DNA from: an uncultured Clostridia bacterium | GTDB taxonomy: Bacteria; Bacillota; Clostridia; TANB77; CAG-508 | NCBI GenBank assembly: GCA_934168355.1 | Contig: CAKPNI010000001.1 | Location: 30,475-94,474 of the forward strand | DNA: 64,000 nucleotides | Direction: 5' to 3' | In this document: positions 63,988-64,000 of the stretch, piece by piece | How the letters are laid out: each line of letters begins with the position of its first letter | Position numbering within the stretch: position 1 is the stretch's first letter | Program-made: the position numbers and the translations under genes | The notes under the pieces: model-generated | Databases searched by the model: none | What the model was told of the DNA's origin: nothing | What the model saw: only the letters and a program-made list of their open reading frames with translations

Positions 63988-64000
63988 ATGTCTAAGTCTG
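63988..64000 (+). CDS. Start of a gene cut by the window end
   Basis: ATG with AAAGGAGGGAAG 8 bases upstream; only MSKS is visible. Nothing can be said of the product. Confidence 0.6.

Noticed and set aside
1..64000. CRISPR array
   Set aside because: No regularly spaced direct repeats with unique spacers; the repeated palindromes are dispersed and lie singly between genes.
1..64000. Insertion sequence or intact transposase
   Set aside because: No transposase motif or IS-like terminal repeat pair around a gene was seen; only the integrase remnant at 18421-18549.

Overview
The window is a stretch of chromosome from a very AT-rich, spore-forming Gram-positive bacterium, most likely an uncultured member of the Clostridia. 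The evidence is strong purine-rich Shine-Dalgarno sites, spoIVA, a CwlJ-like hydrolase with a GerQ-like partner, an SspH-type small acid-soluble spore protein, whiA, LPxTG/sortase surface proteins, and TTGACA/TATAAT promoters with poly-U hairpin terminators. All coding calls come from reading translations and motifs; no database search was run.

Layout. 0-5.8 kb: a surface-polysaccharide operon (GT4 fragment, GT2, Wzy-like polymerase, UDP-galactopyranose mutase, Wzx flippase). 5.8-13.1 kb: cell-surface genes, with a membrane-tethered beta-helix/Ig-like protein ending in a dockerin, an AAA ATPase, an LPKTG-anchored cohesin-like protein, an LAYTG-ending surface protein and a class D-type sortase. 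14.0-16.5 kb: the capsule regulatory trio (CpsC-like, BY-kinase, PHP phosphatase). 16.5-19.6 kb: an accessory patch beside a tRNA-Leu, with an sRNA candidate, an integrase remnant and orphan genes. 19.7-35.5 kb: housekeeping genes (priA, def, fmt, ylxM-ffh-rpsP-khpA-rimM-trmD-rplS, trmB, cwlJ/gerQ-like, whiA, hemW, lysS). 35.5-43.4 kb: accessory genes, asnS, PhoH-like ATPase, spoIVA and a nucleoside kinase. 43.4-64 kb: U32 peptidase, ylmH, recN, dxs, an RluD-type pseudouridine synthase, recX, two glycosyltransferases, a CBS-domain transporter-like protein, glyS, sspH, a GH57 branching enzyme, a DUF4912 protein, TetR, and an acyl-CoA synthetase.

The most striking observation concerns reading frames. 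Six otherwise healthy genes (trmD, cwlJ-like, whiA, an XRE regulator, the U32 peptidase, rluD-like) are each broken by exactly one extra base. In all six, on both strands, the break sits at an in-frame CGG codon followed by A. Skipping the C restores the frame and reads GGA, usually at a position where the family has glycine. I scanned the window by eye for CGG. In the conserved genes I found no other in-frame CGG; the only others are eight codons in five accessory ORFs. This fits +1 recoding at CGG-A (ribosome slippage at an undecoded codon, or four-base decoding) much better than random mutation or sequencing error. TrmD makes the m1G37 modification that suppresses +1 slippage, so its presence among the six suggests a possible feedback loop.

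Other points of interest: a dispersed palindromic repeat family (eight sites) between housekeeping genes, a likely convergent type I toxin/antisense-RNA pair at 29.8-30.1 kb, matching sigma-E-like promoters for cwlJ and spoIVA, an attenuator-like leader before ylxM-ffh, and a hairpin bridging an over-long Shine-Dalgarno spacer before khpA.
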